Shown here one piece after another: positions 24,095 to 33,828 of a stretch of DNA of 64,000 nucleotides. Position 1 is the first letter of the stretch. Each line of letters opens with the position of its first letter. Origin of the DNA: Lichenicoccus sp965276875. GTDB lineage: Bacteria; Pseudomonadota; Alphaproteobacteria; Acetobacterales; Acetobacteraceae. The notes under the pieces were generated by a model. The model made no database searches and was not told the DNA's origin. It worked only from the letters and a program-made list of their open reading frames with translations. A program made the translations under genes and the position numbers. Location of the stretch: positions 2,666,001 to 2,730,000 of the forward strand of contig NZ_OZ255701.1 of the NCBI RefSeq assembly GCF_965276875.1, written 5' to 3'.

Positions 24095-24972
24095 AGAAGA
24101 AGGCGCGCCGGGCGTTGGTGGCCGCGACCCGCGTGACCAAGGGCAAGCATTTTCACCTCGGCGAGCGCGCCACCGAGGACACCGGCGGCCTGGATGAAGC
24201 CGACGCCGTGGCACTCCTCGCCGAAGGAGTGGAGCGGCTCGCGGACCTGCAACGCGACCTCTACGCCTCGCAGTGCTGGGCCCTGCTGGCAGTGTTCCAG
24301 GCGATGGACGCCGGCGGCAAGGACGGCACCATCCGCCACGTCCTGTCCGGGGTGAATCCGCAGGGCGTGCGGGTCATGTCATTCAAGCAGCCCGGCCCGG
24401 TCGAACTGGCGCACGACTTCCTCTGGCGCATCCATGCAGCCCTTCCAGAGCGTGGCCAGATCGGCGTCTTCAATCGCAGCCACTATGAGGAGGTGCTGGT
24501 CGCCCGTCTGCATCCCGAAGTACTGGCCGCACAGCGCCTGCCCGAGGCACGCCGGCACGATCTCTGGAAGCATCGCTACGCTGACATCCGCAATTTCGAA
24601 AGCTACATCGCTCGCCAGGGCATCCTGCCGCTGAAGTTCTTCCTGCACATCTCCAAGGCGGAGCAGTGCCGTCGCCTGCTGGCCCGCCTCGACGACGAGG
24701 ACAAGCTCTGGAAGTTCTCGGCAAGCGACCTCAAGGAGCGCGCCCGCTGGGCCGCGTATCAGGAAGCCTACGAGCGCGCAATTATCGAGACCGCATCGCC
24801 CGAGGCGCCGTGGTTCGTAGTCCCGGCGGATCACAAATGGTTCGCTCGCCTGGTGGTGGTCGAGGCGATGATCGAGGCGCTGGAGGACCTCTCGCTCCAG
24901 CCGCCGGAGCCGGAAGATCGCGCAGCCCTGGAGGCGGCGCGTATGCTGCTGCGTGCCGAGGCAGACGGTTAG
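24091..24972 (+). CDS. Polyphosphate kinase 2 family protein
   Basis: A 293-residue PPK2-type enzyme that transfers phosphate between polyphosphate and nucleotides. Walker A-like DAGGKDGTIRH is near residue 71, followed by NPQGVRVMSFKQPG. The GVFNRSHYEEVLVARLHPE lid/Walker B region and LHISKAEQCRRLLARL are also typical. Whether it phosphorylates ADP or AMP is not clear. It overlaps the SDR stop by 4 bases and ends next to the double-hairpin repeat. Confidence 0.93.
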   Translation: MKKKARRALVAATRVTKGKHFHLGERATEDTGGLDEADAVALLAEGVERLADLQRDLYASQCWALLAVFQAMDAGGKDGTIRHVLSGVNPQGVRVMSFKQPGPVELAHDFLWRIHAALPERGQIGVFNRSHYEEVLVARLHPEVLAAQRLPEARRHDLWKHRYADIRNFESYIARQGILPLKFFLHISKAEQCRRLLARLDDEDKLWKFSASDLKERARWAAYQEAYERAIIETASPEAPWFVVPADHKWFARLVVVEAMIEALEDLSLQPPEPEDRAALEAARMLLRAEADG

Positions 24973-25034
24973 CAAGGCCAGGGGCGCTGCCCCTGGACCC
25001 CGCTGGGGCCTGGAGGCCCCAGACCCCCGTTCAG
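24973..25034. repeat. Dispersed double-hairpin repeat, copy 3, probable bidirectional terminator
   Basis: The cleanest copy: CCAGGGGC-gct-GCCCCTGG, linker ACCCCG, then CTGGGGCC-tgga-GGCCCCAG, ending AGACCCCCGTTCAG. It fills the space between the convergent ppk2-type and clpA genes, so it probably terminates both. Related copies are at 4159 and 4255. Confidence 0.75.
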
Positions 25035-25035
25035 A

Positions 25036-27381
25036 CTAGTTCGCCGTCTCCGACTCCCGCTCCGATCCCCCTTCGTCGCCATCGCTCTCCGGCCGGCCCG
25101 GAGTGGCGGTCGCTTCGAGATAATCGAAGGCGAGCTTGCCGTCGCGCAGGCTGACTTTGACCGAGCCGCCCTTGACCAGCTGGCCGAACAGCAGCTCCTC
25201 GGCGAGCGGCTTCTTGATGTGCTCCTGGATCACGCGCGCGAGGGGGCGGGCGCCGTAGAGACGGTCGTAGCCGCGTTCGGCGAGCCATTCCTTTGCCGCC
25301 GAGGACAGCTCGATGGTGACGTTGCGGTCGGCGAGTTGCGCCTCGAGCTGGAGGACGAACTTCTCGACCACCTGGGCCACGATCTCCGGGGTGAGGCCGG
25401 CGAAGGCAATGATCGCGTCGAGACGGTTGCGGAACTCGGGGGTGAACATCCGCTTGATCGCCTCCTCATCCTCGCCCGAGCGGCTGTCTCGGCCGAAGCC
25501 GATCGCCTCGCGGGTCAGGTCGGCGGCACCCGCATTGGTCGTCATGATCAGGATGACGTTGCGGAAATCGACGGTCTTGCCGTTGTGATCGGTGAGTTTG
25601 CCGTGGTCCATGACCTGCAGCAGGATATTGTACAAGTCCTGGTGCGCCTTCTCGATCTCGTCGAGGAGGAGGACGGCGTGCGGATGCTGGTCGATGCTGT
25701 CGGTCAGCAGGCCGCCCTGGTCGAAGCCGACATAGCCCGGAGGTGCCCCGATCAGCCGTGAGATGCTGTGCCGCTCCATGTATTCCGACATGTCGAAGCG
25801 GATCAGCTCGATGCCCAGCGTGGAGGCGAGCTGCTTGGCGACCTCGGTCTTGCCGACGCCGGTGGGCCCGGAGAACAGATAATTGCCGATCGGCTTCTCG
25901 GCGTCGCGCAGGCCGGCACGGGACAGCTTGATCGCGGCACCCAGGGCCTCGATGGCGCGGTCCTGGCCGAACACCATCGCCTTGAGGTCGCGCTCCAGCG
26001 TGCGCAGCGTTTCCTTGTCGTCGGCGCTGACACTCTTGGGCGGGATGCGGGCGATCTTGGCGACGATCTCCTCGACATCGCGCAAGGTTACGGTCTTGCG
26101 CCGCTTGCCCTCTGGCTGCAGCATGCGCGAGGCGCCGACCTCGTCGATCACGTCGATCGCCTTGTCCGGCAGCTTGCGGTCGTGGATGTATTTGGCGGCG
26201 AGTTCGACCGAGGCACGGATCGCCTCCTCGGTGTAGCGCACCTTGTGATGCTTTTCGTAGTTCGCCTTCAGGCCGCGCAGGATCTTGACCGCGTCCTCGA
26301 TCGACGGCTCGTTGACGTCGATCTTCTGGAAGCGGCGCACCAGGGCGCGGTCCTTCTCGAAGTAGTTGCGGAACTCCTTGTAGGTGGTCGAGCCGATGCA
26401 GCGCAGCGTGCCCTGGGCGAGCGCCGGCTTGAGCAGGTTCGAGGCGTCCATCGCCCCACCGGAGGTCGCACCCGCGCCGATCACCGTGTGGATCTCATCA
26501 ATGAACAGGATGCCGCCGGCATTGTTTTCGAGCTCGGTAACAACCGCCTTGAGCCGCTCCTCAAAGTCGCCGCGGTAGCGGGTGCCGGCAAGGAGTGCGC
26601 CCATGTCGAGGGCGTAGATGGTGGACTTGGCCAGCACTTCCGGCACGTCGCCTTCGACGATGCGCTTGGCCAGGCCCTCGGCGATGGCGGTCTTGCCGAC
26701 GCCGGGATCGCCGACATAGAGGGGATTGTTCTTGGTGCGGCGGCAGAGGATCTGGATGGTGCGCTCGATCTCCTGGTCGCGTCCGATCAGCGGGTCGATC
26801 TTGCCGGCCAGTGCCTTCTTGTTGAGGTTGACGCAGTAGGCCGACAGCCCGTCCTGGTTCTTGCCGCCGCGGCCGCGCTCCTCGCGCTCGGTCTCCGGAT
26901 TCTCGCTGTTCGGGGCGCCGGCCACGGGGCGCTGCGCCGAACGACCGGGCGCCTTGGCGATGCCGTGCGAGATGAAGTTGACCGCATCCAGCCGGGTCAT
27001 GTCCTGGAGCTGCAGGAAATAGACCGCATGGCTTTCTCGCTCGGAGAACAGCGCCACCAGCACGTTGGCACCGGTGACCTCGTCTCGGCCGGAGGATTGC
27101 ACGTGGATCGCCGCACGCTGCACCACGCGCTGGAACGCCGCGGTCGGCTTGGGTTCGCTGGAGCGGTCGGAGGCGAGGCCGGCAAGATCCTTGTCGAGGA
27201 ATTCGGTCAAGTCGGCGCGAATTTTGTCGAGGTCGACGCCGCAGGCGCGCAGTACGGTGGCAGCGTCACCGTCATCGACCAGTCCGAGCAGGAGATGTTC
27301 GAGCGTCGCATATTCGTGCCTGCGCTCTCCGGCGAGCGAAAGGGCGCGATGGAGCGTCTGTTCGAGGTTGCGAGACAACAT
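25036..27381 (-). CDS. clpA: ATP-dependent Clp protease ATPase subunit ClpA
   Basis: A 781-residue AAA+ unfoldase that feeds substrates to ClpP. N-terminal Clp repeats (1-145), first AAA module with Walker A GDPGVGKTA and Walker B ILFIDEIHT, second with GPTGVGKTEVAKQL and LLLDEIEKAH. The absence of a ClpB middle domain and the presence of clpS upstream identify ClpA. GGAG lies before the ATG at 27381. A 15-base palindrome-like CTGAAG/CTTCAG (27436-27450) lies in the 174-base gap to clpS. Confidence 0.96.
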   Translation of the reverse strand: MLSRNLEQTLHRALSLAGERRHEYATLEHLLLGLVDDGDAATVLRACGVDLDKIRADLTEFLDKDLAGLASDRSSEPKPTAAFQRVVQRAAIHVQSSGRDEVTGANVLVALFSERESHAVYFLQLQDMTRLDAVNFISHGIAKAPGRSAQRPVAGAPNSENPETEREERGRGGKNQDGLSAYCVNLNKKALAGKIDPLIGRDQEIERTIQILCRRTKNNPLYVGDPGVGKTAIAEGLAKRIVEGDVPEVLAKSTIYALDMGALLAGTRYRGDFEERLKAVVTELENNAGGILFIDEIHTVIGAGATSGGAMDASNLLKPALAQGTLRCIGSTTYKEFRNYFEKDRALVRRFQKIDVNEPSIEDAVKILRGLKANYEKHHKVRYTEEAIRASVELAAKYIHDRKLPDKAIDVIDEVGASRMLQPEGKRRKTVTLRDVEEIVAKIARIPPKSVSADDKETLRTLERDLKAMVFGQDRAIEALGAAIKLSRAGLRDAEKPIGNYLFSGPTGVGKTEVAKQLASTLGIELIRFDMSEYMERHSISRLIGAPPGYVGFDQGGLLTDSIDQHPHAVLLLDEIEKAHQDLYNILLQVMDHGKLTDHNGKTVDFRNVILIMTTNAGAADLTREAIGFGRDSRSGEDEEAIKRMFTPEFRNRLDAIIAFAGLTPEIVAQVVEKFVLQLEAQLADRNVTIELSSAAKEWLAERGYDRLYGARPLARVIQEHIKKPLAEELLFGQLVKGGSVKVSLRDGKLAFDYLEATATPGRPESDGDEGGSERESETAN

Positions 27382-27555
27382 GGATGACGCTCCTTCCGAT
27401 CAGGCCCGCCGCGCACTGTCCCCGAGGCTGTGGTCCTGAAGCCGCTTCAGAACGCATCTTTGGGGGGTTTCGCAAGGAAGGCCAGAGAAAACGCGCCCCT
27501 TGTGGGGAGCATCAGGCGATATGGGAAGTGTCCCGTCCCGTGAGAAGGAGCTTCT

Positions 27556-27939
27556 TCAGTCCTTCTCAATCGTACATTGCAACGGGTGTTGGTTCTGCCG
27601 TGCCAGATCCATCACCTGGGTTACCTTGGTCTCGGCGACCTCGTAGGTAAACACCCCGCAAACGCCGACGCCCCGCTTGTGCACGTGCAGCATGATCCGC
27701 GTCGCCTCGTCGCGGTTCTTCTGAAAGAATCGCTCGAGCACGTGGACCACGAACTCCATCGGCGTGTAGTCGTCGTTGAGCATCAGGACCTTGTACATCG
27801 CCGGCTTGCGCGTCCGCGGACGCGTCTTGACGACGACGCCGGTGTTGGGCGTGTCGTCGCCCTGGCCGCCCTGATCCCGACGATCGGGATTTTTTGGAGT
27901 GCCGGGGCCGGTCGGGCCGCTGGTGACGATGTGACGCAT
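27556..27939 (-). CDS. clpS: ClpS adaptor for ClpA
   Basis: The adaptor that delivers N-degron substrates to ClpAP. The core KVLMLNDDYTPMEFVVHVLE and HKRGVGVCGVFTYEVAETKV is highly conserved and includes the N-degron pocket residues. The ATG at 27939 gives 127 residues; ATG 28050 gives 164 with a Pro/Arg-rich leader that seems less likely. Upstream of clpA on the same strand; a small GC hairpin followed by GTTTTC lies after the stop, so termination between them is possible. Confidence 0.93.
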   Translation of the reverse strand: MRHIVTSGPTGPGTPKNPDRRDQGGQGDDTPNTGVVVKTRPRTRKPAMYKVLMLNDDYTPMEFVVHVLERFFQKNRDEATRIMLHVHKRGVGVCGVFTYEVAETKVTQVMDLARQNQHPLQCTIEKD

Positions 27940-28279
27940 GATGCCGGCCAGATGGGGGTGGGGCGCGGCTTGCGCAAGCGTATACCGCCGTGCTCCGGGC
28001 CGTGCTTCGGCTGGCGCATCGTGCGGCGGCTGCGGGGGTCGCTTCGGCATGACCGCATACTAACGCAGGCTTTACTGCGCATGGAAGCGTCACAATGCGC
28101 GCTAACCGCCCGCGCAACAGCCCGGATGTATCATAAAAAATCCGACCAACCCCTTAAGATTGGAAGAGAATCTACTGGACGCGGCGGCGCCGGAGACATT
28201 ACCGTCAGGTCATCACGCCAAAGCGAGCTGTGCCGGTCGACCGATGCGGGCGCACTATCCGTTGCGTAGGGGGATCGAC

Positions 28280-29425
28280 ATGGTCGCGGATGGCGCTGTT
28301 ATGGACAGCCGGGGTCGCCTGCTCTCGCTCATCGGCCTTTTGGCCCCGTGTGCGCTGATGGCTCTGGGTCTGCTGATCGTGGCCTGCCCGCGTGCACGGG
28401 CGCAATATGTCGGCAGGGTCAGCTCGTTCGTGGTGGACGCGAATAACGGGCGGGTGCTGCAGGACTACAACCCCGACCTGCGTCGCTATCCGGCCAGCCT
28501 CACCAAGCTCATGACGCTCTATCTGGCATTCCGGGCGCTGCACCAGGGCCGTATCGCCCTCGACCAGGCGGTGCCGGTCTCCGCACATGCCGCCTCGATG
28601 GAGCCGTCCAAGCTCGGCCTGGTGCCGGGCACCTACATGACTGTGCAGCAGGCGATCCTGGCCCTGGTCACGAAGTCGGCAAACGACGCCGCCTGCGCGC
28701 TGGGCGAGTTGATCGGCGGCGGCAGCGAGCCTCATTTCGCCGATTTGATGACCCGGCAGGCGCGGCTGCTTGGCATGACCGATACTGTCTTTCGCAACGC
28801 GTCCGGACTGCCCGACCCGGCGCAGGTCTCCACCGCGCGCGATTTCGCCATGCTGACCCGGCATCTGATTCACGACTTTCCGGACGACTATCGCTATTTC
28901 TCGGTCCCTGCGTTCATGTTCCACGGCCGCTATATCGGCAATCATGACGCGATGCTGCGTCTGTATCCGGGGGCAGACGGGCTCAAGACCGGCTACACCG
29001 CCGAGGCCGGCCACAATCTCATCACGTCGGCGGTGCGCGGCAATGTCCGCCTGATCGGCGTCGTACTTGGCGCTCGCACCAACCCGCAGCGCTCCGCGAT
29101 GATGGAGAACCTCCTCGACGCCGGATTCGCGGCCGAGGGTGTGGCACCGCTTGCCCGGCCGGCCCCGCGCCATGAGCGGACGCCCCTGACCCTGGTCTCC
29201 AATCACCGGCGCGGCCGCCCGCTTTGGCATGGCCGGCATCATCTGCGCCACTTCGCCCATTCGCATTATGCCCGGCTACATTTGACTGGCGTGCAATACC
29301 GCCGCCATCACGGCCACGCCCTGCACTTTGTTGGTGCGCGCCTGCGTCGGGTTCTCGCGCATGTCCACCATGTCTCGCCGCTACGGCTGAGCCGGGTGGA
29401 GAGTCCGACACAGTCGAACGGCTAA
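28280..29425 (+). CDS. D-alanyl-D-alanine carboxypeptidase (PBP5/6 type)
   Basis: A 381-residue penicillin-binding protein that trims peptidoglycan stem peptides in the periplasm. A signal segment (about 12-40) is followed by the S11 peptidase motifs SLTKLM (SxxK), SAND (SxN) and KTGYT (KTG). The ATG at 28280 has a GGGGGA site 6 bases upstream. The last 80 residues are unusually rich in His and Arg (RHHGHALHF, LAHVHHVSPLRLSR) and replace the usual beta domain and membrane anchor helix; it may bind metal, nucleic acid or anionic cell wall. Confidence 0.92.
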   Translation: MVADGAVMDSRGRLLSLIGLLAPCALMALGLLIVACPRARAQYVGRVSSFVVDANNGRVLQDYNPDLRRYPASLTKLMTLYLAFRALHQGRIALDQAVPVSAHAASMEPSKLGLVPGTYMTVQQAILALVTKSANDAACALGELIGGGSEPHFADLMTRQARLLGMTDTVFRNASGLPDPAQVSTARDFAMLTRHLIHDFPDDYRYFSVPAFMFHGRYIGNHDAMLRLYPGADGLKTGYTAEAGHNLITSAVRGNVRLIGVVLGARTNPQRSAMMENLLDAGFAAEGVAPLARPAPRHERTPLTLVSNHRRGRPLWHGRHHLRHFAHSHYARLHLTGVQYRRHHGHALHFVGARLRRVLAHVHHVSPLRLSRVESPTQSNG

Positions 29426-29538
29426 GACCACGCCTACGCGCTCTGCGCACATCCCGACCCAAAGCAGCCTTGCTTTAGGCCGTATGGCCGCTCATTTTCC
29501 TCGCTGTCGCGATGACTTGATTACAAAGAGGGCGCAGC

Positions 29539-30339
29539 ATGGATGGCGAGACGGACGGGAGGCACATCATCCTGCACCCGCCGGAGCATTTCGAGGGTAT
29601 GCGCGCGGCCGGGCGTCTCGCGGCCATGACGCTCGACATGATTGCACCGCACGTGCGCAGCGGCGTCACCACCGGTGAACTGGACCGCCTGATCCACCAG
29701 TTCACCCTCGACCACGGCGCCGTTCCCGCCACGCTGAACTATCGCGGCTATCCGAAGTCCTCCTGCATCTCGATCAACCACGTGGTCTGCCACGGCATCC
29801 CCGGTGAGCGCCGGCTGCACGACGGCGACATCCTCAATATTGACGTCACCTCGATACTCGACGGCTGGTTCGGCGACAGCAGCCGCATGTATGTCGTCGA
29901 GCCGATCGCGCGTCGCGCCTCGATGCTGATCGACGTGACCTACGAGGCTCTCCAGCGCGGGCTGGCGGCAGTGCGTCCGGGTCGCACGCTGGGCGATCTC
30001 GGCCACGCCATCCAGAGCTATGTCGAGCAGCAGCGCTTCTCCGTGGTGCGCGATTTCTGCGGCCACGGCGTCGGCCAGCGCTTCCACGAAGCCCCGAACA
30101 TCCTGCATTTCGGCAAGCCCGGTCAGGGCACCGTGCTCGCGCCCGGCATGTTCTTCACCATCGAGCCGATGGTCAACGCCGGACGTCCCGACGTGAAAAT
30201 CCTCGAAGATGGCTGGACAGCGGTAACGCGCGACCGCAGCCTGTCCGCTCAGTTCGAGCACATGATCGGTGTCACGGAGGACGGATGCGAAATCTTCACG
30301 CTCTCGCCCGGGGGCCTGCACAAGCCGCCTTATTCCTGA
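29539..30339 (+). CDS. map: Type I methionine aminopeptidase
   Basis: A 266-residue metalloenzyme that removes initiator methionine. Metal ligands are in ILNIDVTSILDGWFGDSSRM (two Asp) and CGHGVGQRFHEAPN (His). Further motifs are MFFTIEPMVNAG (Glu) and QFEHMIGVTEDG. Its 3' end overlaps the start of ggt by 55 bases. Confidence 0.96.
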   Translation: MDGETDGRHIILHPPEHFEGMRAAGRLAAMTLDMIAPHVRSGVTTGELDRLIHQFTLDHGAVPATLNYRGYPKSSCISINHVVCHGIPGERRLHDGDILNIDVTSILDGWFGDSSRMYVVEPIARRASMLIDVTYEALQRGLAAVRPGRTLGDLGHAIQSYVEQQRFSVVRDFCGHGVGQRFHEAPNILHFGKPGQGTVLAPGMFFTIEPMVNAGRPDVKILEDGWTAVTRDRSLSAQFEHMIGVTEDGCEIFTLSPGGLHKPPYS

Positions 30340-32081
30340 CCGGGCTGGCGCTGGCCGCCTCCAGCGCTTCCGTATGTGCCTCCGCCTGGGCCAAGGACCC
30401 GCTCGCCTTTTCCGGCGCGCATGCGCCCGCGGACTCGCCGCCACCGGTGGGAGCCGCGCACGGCATGGTGGTGACGGCACAGTCGATCGCCTCGCACGTC
30501 GGCGCCGAAATCCTGGCCAAGGGTGGCAACGCCGCTGATGCGGCTGTGGCGGTCGCCTATGCCCTCGCCGTCGTGCTGCCGGCCGCCGGCAATATCGGCG
30601 GCGGCGGCTTCATGACCCTGATGCAGCCGAACGGCCAAGCGGTGTTCATCGATTTTCGCGAACGGGCGCCCCTCGCCGCCACGGCCACGATGTTCCAGGA
30701 CGCCAAGGGCAACGTCATCCCCGGCCTGTCGCTGCATAGCTGGAAGGCGATCGGCGTGCCCGGCACCGTCGCCGGCATGGAATTGGTGCTGCACAAGTAC
30801 GGCACCCTGTCGCGCGCGGAGGTGATGGCGCCGGCGATCAAGCTGGCCCGTGACGGCTTCGTGCTCGGCCCGCTCGATGCCGCGTTGCTGCATACCAGCA
30901 CCGCCGGCTTCAAGGCCGACCCGGCGGCCGCGAAAATCTTCCTGCGTCCCGACGGCACCCCCTGGCAGGCCGGCGACCGGCTGGTGCAGACCGATCTCGC
31001 CCACACCCTCGATGCGATCAGCAAGCACGGCAAGGCTGCGTTCTATGCCGGGCCGGTGGCGCAGGCGATCGTCGATGCCAGTGAAAAGAACGGCGGCATC
31101 CTGGCGATGGGCGACTTCGCCACCTACAAGGCGCGCCAGCTCAAGCCGGTGACCTGCACCTATCGTGGCTTTCTCGTCGATACAGCACCGCCCCCTTCAG
31201 GCGGCGGCGTCGCCTTGTGCGAGATGCTCAACATCCTCTCCGGCTACGACATGCGGGCACTTGGCTACCACACCGCGCCGTCCGCGCAGCGCGAGATCGA
31301 GGCGATGCGGCGCGCCTACGAGGACCGCCAGGACCTCGGCGACCCGCGGTTCGTGCACGATCCGGTGGCGCGCCTCACCAGCCCCGGCTACGCCGCCGCG
31401 GTGCGCCGGGTGACGCCGAAGGATCATGCCCTGGCGATGGCCAACCTGCCGCCGGTGACGCAGAACGAAAAGCCCGAGACCACGCATTTCTCGATCGTCG
31501 ACAAGCAGGGCCGCGCGGTGTCGATGACCTACACGCTCAATGGCTGGTTCGGCGCGCAGGTGGTGGCTCCAGGCACCGGTGTGACGCTGAACGACGAGAT
31601 GGACGATTTCTCCTCCAAGCCTGGCTCGCCCAACATGTTCGGCATCGTCGGCAGCCAGGCCAACGCGGTGGCTCCCGGCAAGACGCCGCTGTCGTCGATG
31701 ACACCCACAATCCTCTCCCGGCACGGCCATGTGGTCATGGCGATCGGCTCGCCGGGCGGCTCGCTGATCCCGACCATCGTGCTGTCGGTGGTTCTCGGCG
31801 TTGTCGATCACGGCCAGACCATCCAGCAGGCGATCGATGACGGACGCTTCCATGAACAATGGACACCGGAGCCGGTCTGGATGGAGCCCGGGGCGCTGCC
31901 CGATCCCGTCGTCAAGACGCTGATCGGCGAAGGCTACGTCTTTAAGCAGCATGCGCCGTGGGGCTCGGCCGAGGGTGTGCTGGTCGGCGGCCCGGCACTC
32001 GACGTTACGCCCCACAACGGCGAGCATGTGTTCGGCGGCATCGACCGCCGCCACCCGGGTGCTGCGGCGGTCGGGGAGTAG
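30285..32081 (+). CDS. ggt: Gamma-glutamyltransferase
   Basis: A 598-residue periplasmic Ntn-hydrolase that cleaves gamma-glutamyl bonds, for example of glutathione. A signal peptide (about 1-36) ends near AWAKDP. The autoprocessing site is Thr in KPETTHFSIVD, followed by AVSMTYTLNGWFGAQVV and LNDEMDDF; the large-subunit motif is GNAADAAVAVAYAL. The start ATG 30285 has GGAGGA 3 bases upstream and lies inside map, so the coupling is tight. Confidence 0.95.
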   Translation: MRNLHALARGPAQAALFLTGLALAASSASVCASAWAKDPLAFSGAHAPADSPPPVGAAHGMVVTAQSIASHVGAEILAKGGNAADAAVAVAYALAVVLPAAGNIGGGGFMTLMQPNGQAVFIDFRERAPLAATATMFQDAKGNVIPGLSLHSWKAIGVPGTVAGMELVLHKYGTLSRAEVMAPAIKLARDGFVLGPLDAALLHTSTAGFKADPAAAKIFLRPDGTPWQAGDRLVQTDLAHTLDAISKHGKAAFYAGPVAQAIVDASEKNGGILAMGDFATYKARQLKPVTCTYRGFLVDTAPPPSGGGVALCEMLNILSGYDMRALGYHTAPSAQREIEAMRRAYEDRQDLGDPRFVHDPVARLTSPGYAAAVRRVTPKDHALAMANLPPVTQNEKPETTHFSIVDKQGRAVSMTYTLNGWFGAQVVAPGTGVTLNDEMDDFSSKPGSPNMFGIVGSQANAVAPGKTPLSSMTPTILSRHGHVVMAIGSPGGSLIPTIVLSVVLGVVDHGQTIQQAIDDGRFHEQWTPEPVWMEPGALPDPVVKTLIGEGYVFKQHAPWGSAEGVLVGGPALDVTPHNGEHVFGGIDRRHPGAAAVGE

Positions 32082-32087
32082 TCGCCG

Positions 32088-33026
32088 CTACAGGACGTTC
32101 ACGTCCTCGTTGCGGCTGCGCAAATACAGGTCGAACTCGCGTCGCAGGTCTGGCTTGTTGCCGGTCCATTCGAACACGCCATAGGTGTTGCGCTTGAGGT
32201 CGGTGTCCGGGTCGAAGCCGTGGCGGATGAACATGTCCCAGCGGCTCAAATGGCCGCGATCCGCCTTGCGGCCATGGAAGCGGTGCTCGATGGTGCCGGG
32301 CACATAGCCGATATTGCCGTTGATGTGCGCGGTCGCGCGTGCCTGCCAGCGCAGGAGGTGGTCGCGATAGGCGCTCGAGCAACCCCCTGGCAGCGACATC
32401 AGGCCATGCCCCGTGAGGGCCAGGGCCATGTGGTGGTCGCCCGCGCCCATGCCGCCGATGTCGAACAGGCCGCCGAGCCAGTCGAGCGCCTGCCGGGTCC
32501 AGGCCCAGATATAGCCGGTATGCGGATAGTCGTACGGGCCGCCACTGAACTTCCACCATTTCGGCCCGCGCGGGCAGACCGGCTGGCCGTGCAGATACTG
32601 CCGGCAGAACGAGACATGATGCTGGATATGCTCGTCGTTGGGTCCGAGGTCGTAGGCATCCGACCAGGGCTGCACGACGTCGTAATGCTGCAGGGCCTGC
32701 ACCGTCTCGACCGCCCAGCTTGCACGACGATGGAAGATGTCGCTGTCCGAGGTCGCGATGTAGCGCGCATCGGGCACCCGCGAGATGCCGATATTCAGCG
32801 CGTTCTCCTTCGACCAGCACCAGGTCCGGGCGCGCAGGCCGATATGGTTGACGTGCGGGATCTCGGCGTACTGAAACGGTCGCTCGCCATACTGCACCTC
32901 GACCAGATGCAGCCGCACCCCGCTGTCGAGCATATGCTCCACCCAGCCGCGGGCGACGCCCTCGGGCTGGTTCCAGCGAAGCGGATTGGCCCGCACCGCG
33001 AATACGTCAAGAAGCTCCGCCTTCAT
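32088..33026 (-). CDS. GT-A fold glycosyltransferase-like protein
   Basis: A 312-residue protein. It has a central ARYIATSDSDIFHR stretch whose DSD resembles the metal-binding motif of GT2-type enzymes. It also has WSKENALNIGISRVP, which is typical of the acceptor-side loop, and GGMGAGDHHMALALTG toward the C-terminus. Donor and acceptor unknown. No membrane segment or signal peptide. Convergent with ggt by 6 bases. A strong hairpin lies directly upstream of its start. Confidence 0.72.
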   Translation of the reverse strand: MKAELLDVFAVRANPLRWNQPEGVARGWVEHMLDSGVRLHLVEVQYGERPFQYAEIPHVNHIGLRARTWCWSKENALNIGISRVPDARYIATSDSDIFHRRASWAVETVQALQHYDVVQPWSDAYDLGPNDEHIQHHVSFCRQYLHGQPVCPRGPKWWKFSGGPYDYPHTGYIWAWTRQALDWLGGLFDIGGMGAGDHHMALALTGHGLMSLPGGCSSAYRDHLLRWQARATAHINGNIGYVPGTIEHRFHGRKADRGHLSRWDMFIRHGFDPDTDLKRNTYGVFEWTGNKPDLRREFDLYLRSRNEDVNVL

Positions 33027-33033
33027 AATCTCT

Positions 33034-33073
33034 CCCGTCGCGCGCTCGATGTTTGAGCAGCCAGCGCGACGGG
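33034..33073 (-). promoter_or_regulatory. Strong hairpin in the leader of the glycosyltransferase-like gene
   Basis: A perfect 10-bp inverted repeat CCCGTCGCGC/GCGCGACGGG encloses 20 bases with an inner GCTC/GAGC stem. It ends just before the GAGAG ribosome site and ATG at 33026. The rest of the 33074-33217 gap shows nothing else I can name. Confidence 0.45.
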
Positions 33074-33217
33074 GACTCTAGCGTGTCTCATTCGGATTCG
33101 TAACAATCAGGCGTGCTGTAAGCGAAACAGGTCGTCCGGCGTTCGGGAGAGCCCCGGCCGCGGTGTCCACCGAAGCGGCGGCGTTAAACAGGCCGGACCC
33201 CGCGACTTCGTCGAGGT

Positions 33218-33625
33218 TTATCTGGCCGATCTCGCCGCGACGAGCAGGCGAGACAGTTCGGCGTCCGATCGCTGTGTGTGGCGTTTCCGGGCTCGAATCA
33301 TCAGGAAACGTCCTGACCAGCTATTGTTGACCCATGTCCCATCGATTTCGGTGCCCGCTTCGTTGAGTTCTCCGATATAGCGGACGGCGTCATGCGCGGC
33401 ATCGGGCCGGTCGTAGGTTTTCAGCAACGTAATATTGCGGCCGGCGATTTTGCCCATAAGGTTGGCCGTGACCATCGAGCCCGCATACAAGCCGCGCTGC
33501 GCCGTTTCCTGGGTGGAGCCGGTGAGCCACTCCGAGGCCTGTCGCAGTTCAGCGACAAAGCTGGTCGGGTCGTAACGCCTTGGATAGCTGAACAAGCCAT
33601 CCCACGTTCCGCTGCAATCATGCAT
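33218..33625 (-). CDS. Hypothetical protein with a lipocalin-like pattern
   Basis: A 135-residue protein starting MHDCSGTWDGLFSYP. It has alternating strands (FVAELRQASEWLTGSTQE, GRNITLLKTYDR, VRYIGELNEAGTEIDGTWV, GRFLMIRARK), the order seen in small beta-barrel proteins that measure an expected change of a Trp-Asn motif. No signal peptide. ATG 33643 is an alternative start six codons upstream. Function unknown. Confidence 0.65.
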   Translation of the reverse strand: MHDCSGTWDGLFSYPRRYDPTSFVAELRQASEWLTGSTQETAQRGLYAGSMVTANLMGKIAGRNITLLKTYDRPDAAHDAVRYIGELNEAGTEIDGTWVNNSWSGRFLMIRARKRHTQRSDAELSRLLVAARSAR

Positions 33626-33828
33626 CGATGGCCTTCCCCCCATTCTTGAAAACTGTCGCCTTCCGGAGGTGCATGAAAGCGATGTCGTGCGTGACCGGCC
33701 ATCTCATTCCCCCTCGGCGCGCCGGTGTGCAGCAACATCATTAGCGTACGTTTGAAGATCAATTCAGCGGCGCGTGCGAGGGGCGGGTATTTGGAAATCC
33801 TGATCGAACCGGAGGATTCGATGCCTCG

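Noticed and set aside
25768..27387. Plus-strand frame of 539 codons
   Set aside because: Antisense to clpA; no family motif.
27436..27450. CTGAAG/CTTCAG palindrome before clpA as a heat-shock operator
   Set aside because: Too short, with a three-base loop; it does not match CIRCE or another heat-shock element I know.
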